This document shows, piece after piece, positions 6,070-8,644 of a stretch of 8,644 bases of DNA. The position numbers were made by a program, and so were the translations under genes. The notes below the pieces were generated by a model. It had not been told where the DNA came from. It saw only the letters and a program-made list of their open reading frames with translations, and ran no database searches. Origin of the DNA: JBEKYD01 sp049511335 (GTDB lineage Bacteria > Acidobacteriota > Terriglobia > Bryobacterales > Bryobacteraceae); assembly GCA_049511335.1 (NCBI GenBank), contig JBEKYD010000441.1, positions 1 to 8,644 of the forward strand, in the 5' to 3' direction. Positions within the stretch are counted from its first letter, which is position 1. Every line of letters starts with the position of its first letter.

Positions 6070-6534
6070 GTGGGCGAGGGAATCCAGACAGAAGCCACGA
6101 TTCGCCGGACCGGCTGCCGCGAGGAAACCGTTTTTCTCGACCTCGTGCGCACCACCGACGTGCTTTCGCGCGGCTTGGCGCAAGTGCTGAAAGGCGAGGA
6201 TCTTTCGTCCACCCAGTACAATGTGCTGCGAATTCTGCGCGGCGCCCCTGACGGGCTCACGTGCGGCGAAGTAGGCAACCGTATGATCACGCGCGACCCG
6301 GACATCACCCGCCTGCTCGATCGCCTGGAGAAGCGCACCCTCATTACGCGCTGTCGCGAAACCCGCGATCGCCGCGCGGTGCTCGTCCGCATCGCGCCGG
6401 AAGGTCTGAAGGCCCTGGCCCGGCTGGATGAGCCGATCCAGCAGGCTCACCGCGGCCAATTGGGCCACCTGGGCCCCAAGCGCCTGCGGGAGCTTGGCGA
6501 GCTACTGGCCGCCTGCCGCAGCCGGCTGACCTGA
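6070..6534 (+). CDS. MarR-family transcriptional regulator
   Basis: This 154-residue winged-helix regulator acts as a dimer. LSSTQYNVLRILRG (45-58) leads into the DNA-binding domain. TCGEVGNRMITRDPDITRLL (64-83) is the helix-turn-helix with the recognition helix, and LITRCRETRDRRAVLVRIAP (91-110) is the beta wing with the typical D-RR signature. The ends of the chain form the dimer helices. Four cysteines (16, 65, 95, 149), one in the recognition domain and one before the wing, could sense oxidants or electrophiles, which is inference. The start is GTG 6070: the next in-frame start is V26, inside helix 1, and no earlier one follows the promoter. The predicted transcript starts on this GTG, so the message appears leaderless. 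It is divergent from the ATP-grasp gene and followed by yceI after 80 bases. A seven-T run after the stop (6539-6545) has no clear stem. Confidence 0.9.
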   Translation: MGEGIQTEATIRRTGCREETVFLDLVRTTDVLSRGLAQVLKGEDLSSTQYNVLRILRGAPDGLTCGEVGNRMITRDPDITRLLDRLEKRTLITRCRETRDRRAVLVRIAPEGLKALARLDEPIQQAHRGQLGHLGPKRLRELGELLAACRSRLT

Positions 6535-6550
6535 TCTCTTTTTTTGCATC

Positions 6551-6581
6551 TTATCTGTTGTAACGATTATCCGTATAACGA
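6551..6581 (+). promoter_or_regulatory. Candidate yceI promoter with MarR-like operator
   Basis: TTATCT (6551-6556), then 17 bases, then TATAAC (6574-6579) forms a moderate promoter. On the opposite strand, 6581-6568 reads TCGTTATACGGATA. This matches TCGTTTAAACGGATA of the marR operator except for one missing base and one change. The site covers the -10, so the same regulator probably represses yceI. Confidence 0.5.
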
Positions 6582-6598
6582 GATAGTAAAGAACACCG

Positions 6599-6604
6599 AA
6601 AGGA
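6599..6604 (+). promoter_or_regulatory. Ribosome binding site of yceI
   Basis: AAAGGA lies ten bases before ATG 6615 and fixes that start. It contrasts with marR, which has no leader. Confidence 0.6.
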
Positions 6605-6614
6605 CCCAAACACC

Positions 6615-7169
6615 ATGAGCACATCGACCGTGGCGCCAACCGCCACCACCTGGAAAATCGACCCGGCACATTCCGCGGCCGAATTCAAGGTACGGCACAT
6701 GATGATCTCGAACGTCAAAGGACAATTCAGCGCCGTGAGCGGCGTGGTGACGCTGGACCAAGGCGACATTACCAATTCGCGCGTTCAGGCGGCCATCGAA
6801 GCGGCTTCCATCAATACTTACGAGGCCCAGCGCGACGCTCACCTGAAGAGCGCCGACTTCCTCGACGTAGCCAACTTCCCTGTCCTGACGTTCGAATCGA
6901 CCCAAGTGACCCGCACCGCGGGCGGCGAACTCTCCGTAAAAGGCAACCTGGCCATTCGCGGCGTAACCCGCCCGGTCGTGTTTACCGTCGACGGTCCCAC
7001 CGCGCCCGCCAAGGACCCCTGGGGCAACACCCGCGTGGGGCTCGCGGCCACCACCAAGATCAACCGCAGAGACTTCGGCCTGCACTGGAACACCGCGCTC
7101 GAGACCGGCGGCTTTCTGGTGGGCGACGAAGTGACCATTACCTTGGAAGTCCAGCTCATAAAGAGCTAA
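6615..7169 (+). CDS. YceI-family lipocalin-like protein, cytoplasmic form
   Basis: The 184-residue protein is an eight-stranded beta-barrel of the YceI family, which binds isoprenoid-type lipids or amphiphiles in its core. Family marks are WKIDPAHSAAEFKVRHMM near the start (about 13-30), the VKGQFSAVSG turn, the RDAHLKSADFLDVANFP block, and GNLAIRGVTRPVVFTVDG. NRRDFGLHW followed by GFLVGDEVTITLEVQL closes the barrel. The N-terminus MSTSTVAPTATT is short and polar, with no signal peptide, unlike the periplasmic E. coli YceI, so the product is probably cytoplasmic. It lies between marR and pirin, and its promoter carries a MarR-like site. A role in detoxifying or carrying hydrophobic or quinone-like compounds is inference from this context. 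The stop codon lies inside the left flanking repeat of the adjacent MITE-like element. Confidence 0.93.
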   Translation: MSTSTVAPTATTWKIDPAHSAAEFKVRHMMISNVKGQFSAVSGVVTLDQGDITNSRVQAAIEAASINTYEAQRDAHLKSADFLDVANFPVLTFESTQVTRTAGGELSVKGNLAIRGVTRPVVFTVDGPTAPAKDPWGNTRVGLAATTKINRRDFGLHWNTALETGGFLVGDEVTITLEVQLIKS

Positions 7170-7171
7170 GT
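7165..7171 (+). repeat. Left copy of the 7-base direct repeat flanking the element
   Basis: GCTAAGT, containing the yceI stop codon TAA (7167-7169), is repeated at 7402-7408. It is read here as a target-site duplication; seven bases could match by chance. Confidence 0.45.
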
Positions 7172-7401
7172 ATTCGGTTTCGCACCGTCACGTGTCCGGC
7201 AACCGCTCCCTAACGGTCGCGGCTCGGTTTCGCGCGTTTCCGAGCCGCGACCGTTAGAAGCTGTGAAATATTCGATTTCCGGCCAGTTTTGCACAGCCTA
7301 AGTCTCTCAAAACATTGGATGGCAAAAATGGTTTGGCCAATTATTTCACACTTTCTTAGGGAGCGGTTGCCGGACACGTCACCGTAATTGCGAAACCGTG
7401 C
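7172..7401 (+). mobile_element. MITE-like palindromic element without a transposase
   Basis: The 230 bases hold nested inverted repeats. The outer arms 7175-7213 and 7356-7398 pair, with a perfect 24-base core (7190-7213 against 7356-7379) and a matching CGGTTTCGC near each end. Between them lie a perfect 17-base stem, 7211-7227 against 7240-7256, with a 12-base loop, and a second interrupted stem (7262-7270 with 7342-7350, 7281-7285 with 7334-7338, 7287-7292 with 7322-7327). GCTAAGT occurs directly at both edges (7165-7171 and 7402-7408), as a 7-base target-site duplication would. There is no convincing reading frame inside. The left duplication keeps the yceI stop TAA intact. A related 13-base fragment at 3460 suggests a dispersed family. 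Confidence 0.65.
7211..7256 (+). repeat. Perfect 17-base GC-rich hairpin inside the element
   Basis: TAACGGTCGCGGCTCGG (7211-7227) is the exact reverse complement of 7240-7256, around a 12-base loop TTTCGCGCGTTT. As RNA behind yceI it would be very stable and could protect or end that transcript. No T-run follows, so it is not a classical terminator. Confidence 0.85.
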
Positions 7402-7408
7402 GCTAAGT
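7402..7408 (+). repeat. Right copy of the 7-base direct repeat flanking the element
   Basis: GCTAAGT is identical to 7165-7171 and lies directly outside the right arm of the palindromic element. Confidence 0.45.
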
Positions 7409-7470
7409 GAGGCAGGTGCGGCCCGGACGGCAGACGCGCCCGGGCCACATGGAACAATATAAAACTCAGT

Positions 7471-7476
7471 AGGAGG
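7471..7476 (+). promoter_or_regulatory. Strong ribosome binding site of the pirin gene
   Basis: AGGAGG lies eight bases before ATG 7485 and is the strongest Shine-Dalgarno in the window. A TATAAA at 7458-7463 could be a -10, but it has no matching -35 and would leave a very short leader. Confidence 0.8.
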
Positions 7477-7484
7477 GAAATGCG

Positions 7485-8390
7485 ATGTCGCTCCGTCCCA
7501 TTAGACAAATTTTGCAAACCAAGCCGACCGTGGAAGGCGCCGGGGTAAAACTCCAGCGCGCCTTCGGGTTCGGCAAAACCAAGGATTTCGACCCGTTTCT
7601 GTTGCTCGACGATTTCCGCAACGATAACCCGGAGGATTACCTGGCCGGTTTCCCCTGGCATCCGCATCGCGGCATTGAGACCATCACGTACGTGCTCGCC
7701 GGTTCCGTGGAGCACGGCGATAGCCTGGGAAACAAAGGCAGAATGTCCGCGGGCGACGTTCAGTGGATGACGGCCGGCAGCGGAATCCTCCACCAGGAAA
7801 TGCCGAAAGGCGACGCCCGCGGCCGCATGCAGGGATTCCAACTCTGGGCCAACCTGCCGGCGTCGCTGAAAATGACCGCCCCGCGCTATCAGGACATTCC
7901 GTCCAAGGCGATTCCGGAAATCACCGACGACGACGGCACTCGCGTGCGCGTCGTGTGCGGCGAGTTCTGGGGTCAAAGAGGGCCGGTGGAAGGCGTTGCC
8001 GCCGATCCGAGCTACATCGACGTTTCCGTGCCGCCCGGCAAGCGTAAGCGGCTCAAGGTGGAGACCACGCGCAACGCTTTCGCCTATGTTTTCGCGGGCT
8101 CCGGCACGTTTCGCGACGCCTCCGATCCCCGCGCCGTTCTCACCGAACAGGCCGCCTCAACCAACGGCGAGCCCGTCTACGACGTGGCCAACCACTCGCT
8201 GGTCCTGTTCGATCGCGGCGACGAAGTGGTGGTGCAGGCTGGTCCGGAGGGCATCCGCTTCCTTTTGGTATCGGGAAAACCGCTCGAGGAGCCGGTTGCC
8301 TGGTACGGCCCCATCGTCATGAACACGGAAGCTCAGCTCCGGCAGGCGCTGGACGAGCTGCACAACGGCACGTTCATCAAACCGAGCTGA
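7485..8390 (+). CDS. Pirin-family bicupin protein
   Basis: The 301-residue protein is a two-domain cupin of the pirin family. The N-terminal cupin shows the full metal set: H59 and H61 in FPWHPHRGIET, and H103 and E105 in GSGILHQEMP, matching the Fe-binding His-His-His-Glu of pirins and YhhW. The opening GAGVKLQRAFGF and the DPFLLLDDF stretch are also typical. The C-terminal cupin (from about residue 165) keeps the fold, with PGKRKRLKVETTRNAFAYVF, and closes with a family-like AWYGPIVMN. Some bacterial pirins cleave quercetin with O2 and others act as redox-sensitive partners, so the activity here is undecided. The start is fixed by AGGAGG. The gene probably once followed yceI directly, and the palindromic element now separates them. 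The RNase T2 gene converges on it with a 15-base gap. Confidence 0.94.
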   Translation: MSLRPIRQILQTKPTVEGAGVKLQRAFGFGKTKDFDPFLLLDDFRNDNPEDYLAGFPWHPHRGIETITYVLAGSVEHGDSLGNKGRMSAGDVQWMTAGSGILHQEMPKGDARGRMQGFQLWANLPASLKMTAPRYQDIPSKAIPEITDDDGTRVRVVCGEFWGQRGPVEGVAADPSYIDVSVPPGKRKRLKVETTRNAFAYVFAGSGTFRDASDPRAVLTEQAASTNGEPVYDVANHSLVLFDRGDEVVVQAGPEGIRFLLVSGKPLEEPVAWYGPIVMNTEAQLRQALDELHNGTFIKPS

Positions 8391-8405
8391 GAGCCGCCGG
8401 GCGCT

Positions 8406-8644
8406 TCAATTCACCGGCAGGAGGCTGATGGTGCGCTCGCGGCAAATTCCGGCGCCGTTGCCGCACGGCCGCGGCGAGAGGCTTTTGTCGAAGCATACCC
8501 TGGCTTCCTGCAGCTCGCCGTCGCGATAGCAGGAAAGCGCGAAAGCGCCTTTCGGAAACGAAGGGTTGGCGGAGGTGAACGCGCGCAACAGATTCGCCGG
8601 CGAGAGGTTCACGGCACTGGCCGGCGCGGCCAGCGAGGCAGGTA
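8406..8644 (-). CDS. Ribonuclease T2 family protein, C-terminal part (partial)
   Basis: The minus-strand frame runs in from the right edge and stops at TGA 8408-8406, giving about 78 residues. The sequence has the C-terminal pattern of bacterial RNase T2 proteins: LLRAFTSANPSFPKGAFALS, then CYRDGELQEARVCFDKSLSPRPCG, and a last CRERTI strand. The cysteines in SCYR, RVCF, RPCG and ICRE fit the disulfides of this secreted family. The catalytic histidine motifs (CAS1, CAS2) would lie beyond the window. RNase T2 enzymes are endoribonucleases that cut RNA through 2',3'-cyclic phosphates, usually in the periplasm or outside the cell. A GTG at 8612 lies in frame, but it is internal to the family domain and not the true start. 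It is convergent with pirin. Confidence 0.7.
   Translation of the reverse strand, partial: PASLAAPASAVNLSPANLLRAFTSANPSFPKGAFALSCYRDGELQEARVCFDKSLSPRPCGNGAGICRERTISLLPVN

Noticed and set aside
6535..6548. Rho-independent terminator after marR, suggested by a seven-T run
   Set aside because: The preceding CAGCCGGCTG is a loop-less palindrome inside the coding end and does not form a good stem next to the T-run.
7172..7401. The palindromic region as a CRISPR array or riboswitch
   Set aside because: There are no direct repeats with spacers. The symmetry is explained by nested inverted arms and flanking duplications, and it lies behind yceI rather than forming a conserved leader.

Overview
This window is ordinary, well-packed chromosomal DNA from a high-GC bacterium. 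The gene content and protein style suggest an Acidobacteriota genome of the Bryobacterales/Solibacter type: a small zinc-ribbon gene, a DinB-like protein, an unlinked alpha-E/ATP-grasp pair, a marR-yceI-pirin group, and dispersed GC-rich palindromic repeats between genes. That assignment is inferred from recognition, not from a database search. No phage, plasmid, CRISPR or toxin-antitoxin region is visible.

Left part (1-1385). The window opens with the tail of an unrecognised gene. Next come a small basic coiled-coil-like protein and a convergent class I SAM-dependent methyltransferase, whose stop codons interlock. A tRNA-Ala(CGC) gene with encoded CCA follows. The tRNA and the methyltransferase diverge from one short AT-rich stretch that carries -10-like hexamers on both strands.

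Second part (1489-3345). Three + strand genes form a likely operon: a 33-residue zinc-ribbon protein, a DinB/YfiT-like metal-binding protein, and a class V PLP aminotransferase of the alanine-glyoxylate/PucG type. The last two overlap by ATGA. A 179-base gap follows, carrying a short degenerate copy of a repeat that recurs near 7358.

Third part (3525-5908, minus strand). A circularly permuted ATP-grasp gene overlaps by ATGA with a downstream alpha-E (DUF403) gene. Such pairs are thought to make or modify a peptide-like product, often beside transglutaminase-like or Anbu protease genes. Neither of those is present here.

Fourth part (6035-8390). A marR regulator gene diverges from the ATP-grasp operon. 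It has a near-consensus promoter with a palindrome between -35 and -10, and it appears to start leaderless at GTG. yceI follows, with a similar palindrome-like site in its promoter. Then comes a 230-base, transposase-free, strongly palindromic element bracketed by a 7-base direct repeat that contains the yceI stop codon, so it looks like a MITE. A pirin gene follows. I infer that marR, yceI and pirin form one small redox- or electrophile-responsive group and that the repeat was inserted into it.

The right edge holds the C-terminal part of a probable secreted ribonuclease T2 on the minus strand. The main points for follow-up are the MITE-like element with its second fragment, the shared MarR operator candidate, the leaderless starts, and the tiny zinc-ribbon gene.
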